Shown here piece after piece: positions 1 through 8,591 of a stretch of DNA of 64,000 nt. The notes below the pieces were generated by a model. That model worked only from the letters and a program-made list of their open reading frames with translations. It was not told the DNA's origin and ran no database searches. Position 1 is the first letter of the stretch; each line of letters starts with the position of its first letter. The stretch comes from Fictibacillus phosphorivorans (lineage in GTDB: Bacteria > Bacillota > Bacilli > Bacillales > Fictibacillaceae). The position numbers and the translations under genes are program-made. The DNA lies in contig NZ_CP015378.1 in assembly GCF_001629705.1 (NCBI RefSeq), positions 3,844,001 through 3,908,000 on the forward strand, in the 5' to 3' direction.

Positions 1-1520
1 TAATTCGGCTGATCGTTAGTTGAAGCATCTGCTGCATCTTCCCAAAATCCAACGACAGAATGCGGAATCCGAAGAGCTTTTAACGTTTCATGAAACAGCA
101 CGATTCCTTTTTGCGTCTCTTCCATCTTGTTGAACATAGACGCCGAGCAATCGACGAGGAGCGTGAACGTCGTGTCGAGTTCTTGTTGAGATTCTTGCTT
201 TTTTCTAAAAAGTCTCGGGTTCTTATCGGTTGCAAGTCTTGTAAGCTTCTTTCCGAGTCTTCCAAAGTGCAGATCTTCTCTCGGTGCTGTTCGTTTGTGC
301 TCCATCGTTTTTAAAAAGTTTTGTTTCAACTGCGAAACGAATGGTGCGATCTCTTGGTTGTATTCGTCGTATTGCGCGATTTCGTCGAGTGTTGCCGGTT
401 TCGCTGGCAAGAAATGCTCAGTTACGTTCTTGTTCACTTCTCCGTATGGGAAGTGGTTTGCAGAGTCCGAACCACTCTGGTTGTTATCGGTTTCGGCTTC
501 ATGTTCGTTTTGAGTGTCAAAGTCGTTGTTGTCTGTACGTTTAGCGCTCGTTTGAACCGAGCCGAACACCGCGTCACCACTCTCCGCTTCCCTCGCACCT
601 TCTCCTAACAGATCTGTGTTGGTCCCTTGGTCAAGATCCATCTGTAAGAATGAGTCTTGCGGATCAGATGTTTCATCATGCCAAGAGGAATGAGATTCTT
701 TTTCTTTATCGTCTTTGTCTTTGTCTGAATCCTCGTCTTTGGTGATCGTTTTCTTTGTTTGGGTTTCGTTGTTGCGTGTGAGATCGTCAAAATTTTGTTC
801 GCTCTCACCAGTTGTTTTGCTTTGCTGCGACTGATCGCTGAAACTTCGGTATGCAGTTTTCATATCGTTTAAGTTTAAATGTTTTTGTGTGATAGCAGCC
901 ATTTCGGTAATGATTGCCGCGATATCTTCAGTCGATTTTGCCGTTGTAAGTTTTGTTAAAAGTGATCGCAGTTCTTGGTAGAGTTCTTGCGTTTCTTGTG
1001 GCACAGCTACAAATCGTTTGTTCGCTAAAAGGATAATATGGCAAAAAAGCGCATCAAGTGTACGCTTTTGTTGAATATGCTTTCGGTACTCACGGTTGTA
1101 GTGAACCTGAAACGTCTCTTTTCGCAGCTTGAACGCATGCATCATCCCGGGTCGGCCGTTCACACATATCTGCTCTAACCGATAGTCTTCTGCAAAAAGA
1201 AGGACTTGTTTAAGAAATTCCCGGTGAGGATGGGATTTCAGCTTGTTCAAAGTGTCCCAGATCACGTGGTCGTCCGTGTGAAACTGAGTTCCATAGCTGC
1301 GCAAATAAACATCCGATTTCCAGCCTTCCAGCTGAATATCGCGCGGGTACGGATTCCAGAACTGACTAACGTGTGTGATACCGCTGCTTCGCTCGAGGTA
1401 CGAGTGGTACGAGAACGAAACGTCCATTTTATCCACTTTTGAGAGTGAGCGGGAAAGATCGATCAGTTGCATATGAACAAATGAATCGATCTTCGTATCC
1501 GCAAATACTAGGAATTTCAT
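1..1520 (-). CDS. yojO: vWA-domain protein (YojO-like), cut by the window edge
   Basis: Reading leftward from ATG 1520 the frame stays open to the window edge, giving 506 residues without a stop. SD GGAGG lies 10 nt upstream. The N-terminal ~220 residues are helical and the middle (about 255-370) is very rich in D, E, S, K and Q, a low-complexity linker. Near the cut end the frame reads TLLVDCSASM, the DxSxS metal-ion (MIDAS) motif that opens a von Willebrand A domain. The upstream gene is a MoxR-type AAA+ ATPase. Such ATPase/vWA pairs (NorQ/NorD, CbbQ/CbbO) act together in remodelling or metal insertion into partner proteins; B. subtilis has the pair as yojN/yojO. The real substrate here is unknown. 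The C-terminal part of the vWA domain is outside the window. Confidence 0.85.
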   Translation of the reverse strand, partial: MKFLVFADTKIDSFVHMQLIDLSRSLSKVDKMDVSFSYHSYLERSSGITHVSQFWNPYPRDIQLEGWKSDVYLRSYGTQFHTDDHVIWDTLNKLKSHPHREFLKQVLLFAEDYRLEQICVNGRPGMMHAFKLRKETFQVHYNREYRKHIQQKRTLDALFCHIILLANKRFVAVPQETQELYQELRSLLTKLTTAKSTEDIAAIITEMAAITQKHLNLNDMKTAYRSFSDQSQQSKTTGESEQNFDDLTRNNETQTKKTITKDEDSDKDKDDKEKESHSSWHDETSDPQDSFLQMDLDQGTNTDLLGEGAREAESGDAVFGSVQTSAKRTDNNDFDTQNEHEAETDNNQSGSDSANHFPYGEVNKNVTEHFLPAKPATLDEIAQYDEYNQEIAPFVSQLKQNFLKTMEHKRTAPREDLHFGRLGKKLTRLATDKNPRLFRKKQESQQELDTTFTLLVDCSASMFNKMEETQKGIVLFHETLKALRIPHSVVGFWEDAADASTNDQPN

Positions 1521-1546
1521 CTAGGGAAAACCTCCAAAATCGTCGT

Positions 1547-1582
1547 GGGAAATAAATTGTATGGGGTCTGACCCCATTTCCC
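1547..1582 (+). repeat. Palindromic repeat copy 1 (RAYT-associated type)
   Basis: A perfect GGGGTCTGACCCC palindrome (1563-1575) lies inside an outer inverted repeat GGGAAAT (1547-1553) / ATTTCCC (1576-1582). It occupies the yojN-yojO spacer. The same nested structure occurs at 8503-8538, immediately upstream of the RAYT gene. Confidence 0.85.
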
Positions 1583-1585
1583 AGC

Positions 1586-2470
1586 TTACGCGAACAGGGT
1601 TGCGGCTACGTTGGCAACGAGGGCGCGTTCGCGCGCATCTTCGAGCTTATCTGCGATCGCTCGCTGAATAGCACGCTTTGCCGGCAGATATACGGAAAGG
1701 TCTGCTGCATCTAGTAACGCACGGATGGATGCTGCATCCTCAGACAGATGGCCGGCTTTTGCTTGACCGATCAAGTCAGACGACAACTGAACAAATTTGG
1801 ATAGTACCTCTTCGTCTTTTTGCTGAGATTGATTCTCGAGCATTTCTTTTAACGTATCACCTTGAATGTAAGGCACTTCAATCACGACAAAGCGGTTTTT
1901 TAATGCCTCGTTTAAAGGTACCGTCCCGATGTACCCCTCGTTAATCGCTGCGATAACATTGAAACCAGGCTGTGCTTTTACCACTTCACCTGTGAACGGG
2001 TTAGCAATCGTACGGCGGTAATCGAGCATTCCGTTTAGAATCGGCAGCGTTTCTGGTTTTGCGATGTTGATCTCATCGATATAGAGAAAATGGCCGTTTG
2101 CCGCAGCTCTTGTAACTGGCCCAGGAATGAACTCGATCTCTTGTTTACCCTCGCTATAACTTAACGTCTTATGACCAAGAAGCGCTTCAGCATCAAGATC
2201 GACCGAGGCGTTGACTTGATGCAAAGGTTGTCCGAACACGTTTGAAAGAAGCTCTGCTAGTTTGGTCTTTCCAGATCCCGTCGGTCCTTTCAACAGAACA
2301 TTTTTACCAAGAGCCAGTGCAATGACTGCATCCTCAATCAACGCTGTGTCAGGTGCTGTATAACCTGGCTTCCCAATTAATTCTTTATATTCATTTGATA
2401 AATTTTCTAGTCGTTTGGCTGCATCTTGCTGCAGTTTTTCTTTTATTTCATTCGGAAGTTGGAGATTCAT
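1586..2470 (-). CDS. yojN: MoxR-family AAA+ ATPase (YojN-like)
   Basis: This 294-residue AAA+ ATPase has Walker A GPTGSGKT at 62-69 and Walker B FLYIDE at 128-133, the layout of the CbbQ/NorQ/GvpN branch of MoxR ATPases. It is followed after 65 nt by the vWA gene, the usual partner, so the two should form a chaperone-like pair. AAAGGAAA lies 5-7 nt before the ATG. The palindrome GGGGTCTGACCCC begins about 10 nt after the stop codon, in the gap between the two genes, so a mobile repeat has entered the operon spacer. Annotation as 'nitric oxide reductase activation protein' would be misleading, because no nor genes are visible. Confidence 0.88.
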   Translation of the reverse strand: MNLQLPNEIKEKLQQDAAKRLENLSNEYKELIGKPGYTAPDTALIEDAVIALALGKNVLLKGPTGSGKTKLAELLSNVFGQPLHQVNASVDLDAEALLGHKTLSYSEGKQEIEFIPGPVTRAAANGHFLYIDEINIAKPETLPILNGMLDYRRTIANPFTGEVVKAQPGFNVIAAINEGYIGTVPLNEALKNRFVVIEVPYIQGDTLKEMLENQSQQKDEEVLSKFVQLSSDLIGQAKAGHLSEDAASIRALLDAADLSVYLPAKRAIQRAIADKLEDARERALVANVAATLFA

Positions 2471-2645
2471 ATCAAATTTCCTTTCTCTATCAGTGATTTT
2501 ATTTTGTTAAAAAATCACTTCATCTTTCAACAGTATTTCCACTTATTTGCTGTGTAAAGCCTTACACAATGTAACATTGTAAGCTTTTTCAGTGCAAGTA
2601 CGTTGTTTGGTAACCATATTTTACTCAGAAGAAAGAACCGATCAT

Positions 2646-3416
2646 TTAGATTCGGTTCTCTTTTTTCGCTTTTTTAAACGTATACACGTTATAGATAATC
2701 AGCGTTACAAACAATGCACTTATTGTTAAAATGGCTTTCGTTTCTTTGTCAAATGAAGTGAGACTGATTAAAAATTCTGGTAGAAAAATCATGGCTGGAA
2801 TGACGATTGTGAACCAGGTTTTACTCCATAAAGCGATTCCTATAAAGATGGCGATAGCAAGGAGCGCCGCGATAATGTTTCCTGTTGCTCCTAGCTTTAT
2901 AACAACGGAAGTTTTATACATATCGTTTGCAAACATAAGACCTAAAAAGAACAAAATCGGTAAGATTCCTAAGATCAATGTGGTGATGATCGTTTTTGTT
3001 TTTGAAAGTTTCGTGCTCGCTAAGAATTTGAACATTCTTAAATAGAAAAGTACAAGGATGATACAAACCGCCGGATAACCGATCACTTGAAGCAACGTGT
3101 ACTGAACGCCTCCTCTTATCGAATCGCCTAGCAAAACATAGGCGAAAACACCGAGAACGATGATCGGCAAGTAAGAAAGCCATTTGAAATCAAATGACAT
3201 TTCACTTGAAAGCTGCTCCATATATGCTTTTGGCGAATGTCCGATGATGTGAGAGACAGATTTTCCGCGCTTTTCCGCTTCGATCAGATGATCTTCCAAC
3301 TCTTCTACGATCTCTTTTACCTCTTCGTCTTTTTTTCCACTCGAAAATAAATAGAGTCTAAGATTATCTAAGAAATCCTGGCTTTCAGCTGTTAAGGTAT
3401 GTTTTAGCGCACTCAT
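2646..3416 (-). CDS. HAAS-domain membrane protein, PadR partner
   Basis: A 256-residue protein starting at ATG 3416, which overlaps the padR stop as ATGA, a sign of translational coupling. The frame extends further upstream, but the SD-like GAGAGGAAG fits this start. Residues 1-70 form the helical HAAS-type domain (LxxxLxxYLFSSGKKDEEVKEI, VEELEDHLIEAEKRGK) found in proteins encoded next to PadR regulators. About six membrane segments follow (75-250). The HAAS domain is thought to be a PadR-linked sensor or anchoring module. The substrate or signal is not evident. A hairpin at 2634-2659 overlaps the 3' end. Confidence 0.82.
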   Translation of the reverse strand: MSALKHTLTAESQDFLDNLRLYLFSSGKKDEEVKEIVEELEDHLIEAEKRGKSVSHIIGHSPKAYMEQLSSEMSFDFKWLSYLPIIVLGVFAYVLLGDSIRGGVQYTLLQVIGYPAVCIILVLFYLRMFKFLASTKLSKTKTIITTLILGILPILFFLGLMFANDMYKTSVVIKLGATGNIIAALLAIAIFIGIALWSKTWFTIVIPAMIFLPEFLISLTSFDKETKAILTISALFVTLIIYNVYTFKKAKKENRI

Positions 3417-3745
3417 TTTTTGCTTCCTCTCTTTTGTAATATGTGATCGACCGAATGGCTTAGTTGGTTCCATCTCTCAATAAATGCTTGAAGTTCTTCC
3501 TCACCTTTAGGGGTAAGCGAATAATATTTGCGCCTTGGTCCCGCCGTTGATTTCTTCAACGTCGTGGTAACGAGCTTCTCTTTTTGCATGCGTATGAGCA
3601 AAGGATAGATTGTTCCTTCACTCGTCTGTTGAAAGCCGTATGATTCCAGCTTTTCGGCTAACTCATAGCCATAAACTTCACCTTCGTTGATGATGGCTAA
3701 AAGACAGCCGTCGAGAATTCCTTTTAACATCTGAGTGTTCGACAT
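3413..3745 (-). CDS. PadR-family transcriptional regulator
   Basis: A 110-residue PadR winged-helix repressor. The start at 3745 (MSNTQMLKG) has SD AGGTG 7 nt upstream; the frame extends 7 codons further without a better SD. The N-terminal wHTH contains the family signature YGYELAEKL...TSEGTIYPLL..M, followed by a basic wing (GPRRKYYSLTPKG) and a short C-terminal helix for dimerisation. The downstream HAAS-domain gene is translationally coupled. Three 13-bp dyads of CTTGnnnnnCAAG type at 3770-3857 lie just upstream, so autorepression is likely. The inducing signal is unknown. Confidence 0.92.
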   Translation of the reverse strand: MSNTQMLKGILDGCLLAIINEGEVYGYELAEKLESYGFQQTSEGTIYPLLIRMQKEKLVTTTLKKSTAGPRRKYYSLTPKGEEELQAFIERWNQLSHSVDHILQKRGSKK

Positions 3746-3769
3746 GTGGCTACACCTCATTTTCACTAT

Positions 3770-3857
3770 CTTGTATTACAAGGGTTATAGATAAAAAAGA
3801 ATGTCTTGCATAACAAGATATACCATTAGTATATGCGGCACTAACTTGTAATGCAAG
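3770..3857. promoter_or_regulatory. Three PadR-type dyad operators
   Basis: CTTGTATTACAAG (3770-3782), CTTGCATAACAAG (3805-3817) and CTTGTAATGCAAG (3845-3857) share the dyad CTTGyAwwrCAAG. Start-to-start spacings are 35 and 40 bp. They sit 25-110 bp upstream of the padR start, where the leftward promoter must be. The spacing suggests cooperative binding of PadR dimers; this is inference. Confidence 0.75.
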
Positions 3858-3883
3858 GTATTTGTGTTAATTTGTTCCAAAAA

Positions 3884-4060
3884 TTATTTTTCCTTATTCA
3901 TGAGCTCCACCACATGTGGTTTCGGCTCCCAACAATTAAACTGATAGTCTGGTTTCGTCTCATATCCAAGACGCACGCAGTGATAGCGCATCCCTTGATT
4001 CGTTTTTTCAGGCTTGAAATTGATACATGTCGCACAACAATGATACTTATTTTTGTTCAT
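3884..4060 (-). CDS. Small Cys-rich protein of unknown function (58 aa)
   Basis: A 58-residue reading frame starting at ATG 4060 with a strong SD (AGGAGG, 7-8 nt upstream). It begins MNKNKYHCCATCINFKPEK and carries five Cys (8, 9, 12, 28, 43) with a His at 7 and 27. The CCxxC motif and the later Cys residues could bind zinc or another metal. It starts 15 nt after the ydcF stop, so it is probably co-transcribed with that gene. The function is not recognised. Confidence 0.75.
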   Translation of the reverse strand: MNKNKYHCCATCINFKPEKTNQGMRYHCVRLGYETKPDYQFNCWEPKPHVVELMNKEK

Positions 4061-4075
4061 GAAAGCCGCCCTCCT

Positions 4076-4810
4076 CTATCTGTCAGTAAAATAACTTTTA
4101 ATGATCGCCATATATTCTCTAACGTGAGCTTGTGGAACAGAAGAAATTCTCAACGGCGAGCCAAGCCCTTCTGCTTCAATACCAACCCGCTTAGCGATCA
4201 TCTTTGTTCGAAAAAGGTGGAAATCACTCGTTACAATGAGCAGCTGGTCGTCTGGTTGAATCATCTTTTTGGTATATAAAAGATTTTCGTATGTACTCGT
4301 TGCTTTTTCCTCAATCTGAATGGAATCTGCTTTAATCCCATTTTCGACGAGATAGTTTTTCATTATAGATCCTTCACTCGTCGTTTTACCAAATCCAAGA
4401 CCACCGCTGACGATGAACGTAACATCTGGATGTTTTTTTGCATAGGTGAGCGCTTGATCTAGCCGACCTTTTAGAACGGCACCCGGACGATTATTCTTCG
4501 TTCCTCCACCAAGTACGAGGATCGAATCTATCTTGGAAGAAACCTTCTCAGGGTCTGTGTTAGCAGATGTAAGAATAAGAGTTTCTAGCGTTGCTGCAAA
4601 AAGGATGGTTACGATTAATACGGTCAGCGTCGTTTTTTTGTACGTGTTAAATAGTTTCATAGCTGAGTTGTAGCGGAAAAAAAGGACAAGAAAAAGAGCA
4701 CCTAACAAGAAAAAAACCGCAAGTCCCATATCCATGTTAGTCGTTTGGATAAGCATGGCCGTTGCATATACAGCAAAGAGGATCCCGAGCGTTAAGAATA
4801 GTTTTTTCAT
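4076..4810 (-). CDS. YdcF-family (DUF218) membrane protein
   Basis: A 244-residue protein from ATG 4810 (SD GGAG 8 nt upstream). About three membrane segments fill residues 1-80 and a DUF218 domain follows, with the family motifs ILVLGGGT, VSGGLGFG, EKATSTYENL and TSDFHLFRT. The SanA/ElyC/YdcF family is linked to envelope biogenesis, with a Rossmann-like cytoplasmic or periplasmic domain whose reaction is unclear. It is followed at once by the small Cys-rich gene. Confidence 0.88.
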   Translation of the reverse strand: MKKLFLTLGILFAVYATAMLIQTTNMDMGLAVFFLLGALFLVLFFRYNSAMKLFNTYKKTTLTVLIVTILFAATLETLILTSANTDPEKVSSKIDSILVLGGGTKNNRPGAVLKGRLDQALTYAKKHPDVTFIVSGGLGFGKTTSEGSIMKNYLVENGIKADSIQIEEKATSTYENLLYTKKMIQPDDQLLIVTSDFHLFRTKMIAKRVGIEAEGLGSPLRISSVPQAHVREYMAIIKSYFTDR

Positions 4811-4862
4811 AGTGTTATCTCCGTTCATAGATTTTCTATATTCTAGGATATCAGAAAAAGGA

Positions 4863-4892
4863 AAAGAGCGGAGAATGAAGATTCCGCTCTTT
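4863..4892 (-). terminator. Terminator after the 163-aa exported protein gene
   Basis: Perfect 10-bp arms (AAAGAGCGGA / TCCGCTCTTT) with a 10-nt loop lie 11 nt past the stop of the leftward gene, followed by a T-rich tract. Confidence 0.8.
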
Positions 4893-4902
4893 GTAAAAGT
4901 TA

Positions 4903-5394
4903 TTATTTTTTGTTTATGTCAGACTCTTGGATTTCTTTTTGAATGGCTGAAGAGATGTCGGCCTTTTTTTGCTCAGAAGAACGTGTTGCATCAGTGTTCA
5001 TGTTCTCTGTTTTTTTATTAACGGCTTCGTTCTTTCTTTTCGTAATCTCTGCTAATTCTTGTTTATAGTGATTTTCAAGTTCTTTTTTCTTGTCTTGAAT
5101 GATCTTTTCTTTGTTAGAATCCAAATCTTTCTTGGCATCCGCAACGATTCCTTTTACTGCTACGTTCACATTTTTGAGCAAGTCATTCTTCTCTTTGTTT
5201 AACTCACTCTCAATCTCAGATTGATACGTAAATTCCATAATCTTATTATATAAGTCGTTTGCAAGATTCGGATTTGCCGCATACGCAGATGTCGTACCTA
5301 CACCAAGTGCGAACGTTGTCGCTAAAACAATTTTCGGCCATTTCTTAGCTGTCTTTTTCTTCGTGCTGAATTTTTCTTTACGTGAAATTTCCAT
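4903..5394 (-). CDS. Exported/anchored coiled-coil protein, function unknown
   Basis: A 163-residue protein with a basic N-terminus, one hydrophobic segment at about 19-40 ending in SAYAA (a possible signal-peptidase site), then a highly charged helical region rich in K and E (about 60-163). It is probably a long coiled coil outside the membrane. SD GGAAGGGG precedes the ATG. No conserved family is recognised. It is likely monocistronic, with a terminator directly after it. Confidence 0.75.
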   Translation of the reverse strand: MEISRKEKFSTKKKTAKKWPKIVLATTFALGVGTTSAYAANPNLANDLYNKIMEFTYQSEIESELNKEKNDLLKNVNVAVKGIVADAKKDLDSNKEKIIQDKKKELENHYKQELAEITKRKNEAVNKKTENMNTDATRSSEQKKADISSAIQKEIQESDINKK

Positions 5395-5663
5395 GTTAAA
5401 TACCCCTTCCTTTATCTAAGAACAAATAAAGAAAGCGGTCGGTTGCGCTACTAGCTTCAGTTATTCCAAGCGCCCACATACAGAATAACCTTCACAGCCC
5501 CACACTTATCTAATTATATTCTGATATAAAATTAACACCGGTCATATTCACTGTAAATGGGTAATTAGTAAGATATTACTATAAATTGTTTTTTCAGTAT
5601 TTTATTGTAGAAAGGTAATGGGGATGTAGCGGAAAGAAACATTGAATGAAAGAAATAAATGAA

Positions 5664-5728
5664 AGAAGCCAATGTCCACTGTGCGTGGACATTGGCTTCT
5701 AGAATGTATTTGTATGGGGTCTGACCCC
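5664..5728. repeat. Palindromic repeat copy 2 with perfect hairpin
   Basis: A perfect 16-bp hairpin (arms 5664-5679 and 5685-5700, 5-nt loop) is separated by 15 nt (GTATTTGTAT included) from GGGGTCTGACCCC at 5716-5728. The panF reading frame runs through the palindrome and stops inside the hairpin arm. In the leftward direction the hairpin is followed by T-rich sequence, so it may also act as the panF terminator. Confidence 0.8.
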
Positions 5729-7138
5729 CTTTGTGAAACTCCCCACAATGTAAGCAATCAAGGAAAGCACGATCGGAAGCACTACTGTGTGCATGCCCCA
5801 AAGGTTAGGATAATTCAGATGTAGGAACATATAGGAACCTACTCCAACGATTAAAGAAGCAATCGCTCCATTAGCGTTTCCTCTTTTCCAATATAGCCCC
5901 AATACGATCGGCCATATGAAGGCAGCTTCTAATCCACCGAACGCGAATAGATTCAGCCAGATCAATAAATCAGGCGGGTTGATCGCCATGGCGAATACGC
6001 TTAGTCCGACTACTGCCGTTATTCCAAAGCTCAATTTCTTTACAAATTGTTCTTCAGCATCTGGTTTGATGTAATTGATGTATACATCTTTAATAATCGC
6101 AGAACTTACGAGTAAGAGCACAGAGTCAACGGTCGACATGACGGCCGCTAAAGGCGCTGCCAATACGATACCGGCTAACCAGCCTGGCAATACTTCTAGT
6201 GCTAAGAGAGGCATGACTTTATCTGGCACTTCGATTCCAGGTAACACCACTCTTCCGAACACACCCGCTAGATGCATACCCAGCATGATGAAACCTACAA
6301 CGAACGTTCCGATGATCATCGCTCGATGCATCGCCTTTGCATTTCGATAGCTCATTGCTCTTACCGAAATTTGCGGCAACCCTACCACCCCGACACCTAC
6401 CAAGATCCAAAACGATGATACGTAAAGAGGTGTTAGCGATTGATCCGAGCCATAAGGCGTGATTAAGTTCGGATTCTCCGCTCTTAATTCACCCATGATG
6501 TTTTCGATTCCACCGCCCGCGAGAATCGTACCGGCCAATATGATGACTGTTCCGATTACCATTACAACTCCTTGTATCGCATCAGTAATTACAACAGCTC
6601 GGAAACCACCTGCAATCACGTACACGAGCACAGAGCCAGAGAAAATGAAAAGTGCTGTTGTGTAGGAAACACCGGTAAACGATTCGATCAACCGTCCACC
6701 GCCCACCCATTGAGCGGCCATTGCAGAGAATAGGAAAACAACAATACTCAGTGCTGATAGAATAACGACCCACTTGCTCTCATAACGTGCTTTTAGAAAA
6801 TCAATCAATGTAACGGCGTTGATCTTTCTTGCAACGATTGCAAACTTTTTACCAAGTACCGCAAGTGTGAAATAGCCTGTCACAAGCTGCGCCATTGCGA
6901 GCAGCACCCAACCTAGGCCTAATTGATAGGCCGCACCAGGTCCGCCGATAAAGCTCGAAGCACTTCCGTATGTTGCGACCATCGTCATCGCAAGCACAAA
7001 ACCTCCCAGTTCTCTGCCTGCTAAAAAGTAATCTTGTAAAAACGACGGTCCACTTTTAATGTGCCGAGATGTATAGATACCTACTAAAAAAACGGAGATC
7101 AAAAAGAAAGCTAAAGGAAGAATCACATCCCAATTCAT
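5699..7138 (-). CDS. panF: Sodium/pantothenate symporter (PanF-like)
   Basis: A 479-residue sodium:solute symporter (SSF family) with about 13 membrane segments. The core signature GGLEAAFIWPIVLGLYWKR is near residue 420 and the conserved early segment ATYGSASSFIGGPGAAY near 60. The preceding gene encodes a YhdT (DUF997) protein, overlapping as ATGA; yhdT-panF is the known E. coli pair, which supports pantothenate uptake. The last ten codons (GVRPHTNTF end) are encoded by the inserted palindromic repeat and the hairpin beside it, so the natural C-terminus has probably been replaced. Confidence 0.88.
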   Translation of the reverse strand: MNWDVILPLAFFLISVFLVGIYTSRHIKSGPSFLQDYFLAGRELGGFVLAMTMVATYGSASSFIGGPGAAYQLGLGWVLLAMAQLVTGYFTLAVLGKKFAIVARKINAVTLIDFLKARYESKWVVILSALSIVVFLFSAMAAQWVGGGRLIESFTGVSYTTALFIFSGSVLVYVIAGGFRAVVITDAIQGVVMVIGTVIILAGTILAGGGIENIMGELRAENPNLITPYGSDQSLTPLYVSSFWILVGVGVVGLPQISVRAMSYRNAKAMHRAMIIGTFVVGFIMLGMHLAGVFGRVVLPGIEVPDKVMPLLALEVLPGWLAGIVLAAPLAAVMSTVDSVLLLVSSAIIKDVYINYIKPDAEEQFVKKLSFGITAVVGLSVFAMAINPPDLLIWLNLFAFGGLEAAFIWPIVLGLYWKRGNANGAIASLIVGVGSYMFLHLNYPNLWGMHTVVLPIVLSLIAYIVGSFTKGVRPHTNTF

Positions 7139-7428
7139 CGGACATCTCCCTCCCCATCCTCGTTCGTTTCATCAAGTTCAAATGGAACCTCTATAAAGAA
7201 AAACTTCACCATAATCCAAACTAAAATGGTGAAAACAACAAATCCTACGATACAGCTATAAAAAAACCATGCTGGAAATCCAAGTATGTATGTGTATTCT
7301 TTAATAGGACGTCCGCCTAGGCCGTAAGCGAACGCATACCACCAGATAAAGTTCAAAATGGCAAGCACGGTACCCATGACAGCTTCTCTATTCGATACTC
7401 GATACCGCCAGTCTGTTCCCTTTTTCAT
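7135..7428 (-). CDS. yhdT: YhdT/DUF997 membrane protein
   Basis: A 97-residue protein with two membrane segments (about 18-38 and 50-75) and an acidic C-terminus. The motif WWYAFAYGLG is typical of DUF997. ATG 7428 is preferred, with AGGGGG/AAGGAA upstream. Its stop overlaps the panF start, so it is probably an accessory subunit or partner of the symporter. Confidence 0.85.
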   Translation of the reverse strand: MKKGTDWRYRVSNREAVMGTVLAILNFIWWYAFAYGLGGRPIKEYTYILGFPAWFFYSCIVGFVVFTILVWIMVKFFFIEVPFELDETNEDGEGDVR

Positions 7429-7575
7429 TTCCTTAACCCCCTGGAGTTTCAGTACAAAATATAAGTCCACTCATAACTATGGCAAATTCGTTTCTTGTTG
7501 TCGAGTCCTTTCAACTTTATGAAATTTTCTATTTCTTTTCATGATATCCCTGTTTTAACCTGTGTAAAAGTAAAA

Positions 7576-7598
7576 ACGAGCACCTTTTAGGTACTCGT
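7576..7598 (-). terminator. Terminator of the coat protein gene
   Basis: Arms ACGAGCACC / GGTACTCGT (one G-U pair) followed leftward by a run of T, 11 nt beyond the stop of the CotF-like gene. Confidence 0.8.
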
Positions 7599-7608
7599 TA
7601 AGTCTTCT

Positions 7609-8274
7609 TTATTGAAGTGGCGGCTGTGCTTGAGTGGATGGAGCATATGCACCAAGCATGCTCGTCATATCTTGTTGGTTTAGTTGAGGAACCTGATAAT
7701 AATGATTCTTATTCTGCCAGATCGATAATTCATAGGCCATCTCGATCCAGTTTGGAATCCCATCTGCTAATACTCGTCTAAGCACTGGATTTGTAACTTC
7801 GAGTGTCGCCATTCCTCTTAGCGAAGCATTCGATTTTAATGTTCCTAGAATTAGAGATGATACCGATTGATCGTTTAATTCTGTAACGATTTGAATAGGT
7901 TTAACCGGTTGAGCAGGCTTCAAGCCATATACAAAATCATTATCTTGAGCCATCTTGTAAGATTCTGTACGCATTGCTGGATCTTTTCCTGTCTGAAAAG
8001 CTTGAACACACGCGTTATATTCTTTTGTAATGTGCTGATAATGACGATTGAGCATCGTTTTAAGCTCAGGGTCCTGGACATGCCCTTTACAAAGTGTATA
8101 TAAGTTTAAAGTTCCTACAATGCCGCTTAACATCTCATGAACATCAAACATCTCATGGCCGCCATGGTTCATCTGGGCTGGCACTTGACCAGTCTGCATG
8201 TTTAGATGGTTAAATTCAGGATTGGTGTTCCCTGATTGAGGATTCATGTTTTGTTGATTTGAATCTTGATTCAT
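7609..8274 (-). CDS. Spore coat protein, CotF family
   Basis: A 221-residue protein with an N-terminal N/Q/M-rich region (1-40) and a C-terminal CotF-type helical domain (about 42-200) including HEMLSGIVGTLNLYTLCKGH and the paired-helix motif ending NWIEMAYELSIWQNKNHYYQVP. CotF-type proteins are components of the Bacillus spore coat. Two adjacent ATG codons fit GGAGG; the second (8274) has the better spacing. The gene is monocistronic with its own terminator. Confidence 0.88.
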   Translation of the reverse strand: MNQDSNQQNMNPQSGNTNPEFNHLNMQTGQVPAQMNHGGHEMFDVHEMLSGIVGTLNLYTLCKGHVQDPELKTMLNRHYQHITKEYNACVQAFQTGKDPAMRTESYKMAQDNDFVYGLKPAQPVKPIQIVTELNDQSVSSLILGTLKSNASLRGMATLEVTNPVLRRVLADGIPNWIEMAYELSIWQNKNHYYQVPQLNQQDMTSMLGAYAPSTQAQPPLQ

Positions 8275-8277
8275 CAT

Positions 8278-8591
8278 ACATACCTCCGATTTATAAAATA
8301 CGGGGTTATTGTATGTAGAAAGGAATACTCTATTCTCTTTTTTAATAATTTCCGAGGAAATATGATAGAAACTCTAAAGAAGAGACGAAGTTCGACATTT
8401 TTTAAGAGGGGCTATTCGCGAAAAAGGTGACTTTCTGAAAAGAAAAGTTTCGAACCGTTTGCATTTTAAAACAGTTAAAGGGGTTTTGCTTAAAAACAGC
8501 AAGGGAAATAAATTTTTTGGGGTCAGTCCCCATTTCCCAGATTTAGTTTTAACCCTTATAATGAAGATACGATTGAAAGGAGGTGAAAACC
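8278..8591. other. Intergenic region upstream of the RAYT gene
   Basis: About 310 bp between the divergent coat protein and RAYT genes. It contains repeat copy 3 (8503-8538) and the RAYT SD (AAAGGAGGTG, 8576-8585). Nothing else is supported. Confidence 0.6.
8503..8538 (+). repeat. Palindromic repeat copy 3, upstream of RAYT
   Basis: GGGGTCAGTCCCC (8519-8531, one arm mismatch) lies inside GGGAAAT (8503-8509) / ATTTCCC (8532-8538). Its flanks match copy 1 closely. It sits 54 nt before the RAYT start. Confidence 0.85.

Noticed and set aside
3851..4279. Rightward 142-codon frame
   Set aside because: It is antisense to the ydcF 3' end and the small Cys-rich gene, has no SD and encodes no recognisable protein. 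The leftward genes have strong SDs.
5565..5801. Leftward 78-codon frame similar to one at 11314-11562
   Set aside because: The similarity (shared GGQTPYKY) comes from both frames translating the same palindromic repeat and hairpin; there is no SD. It was used as evidence for the repeat instead.
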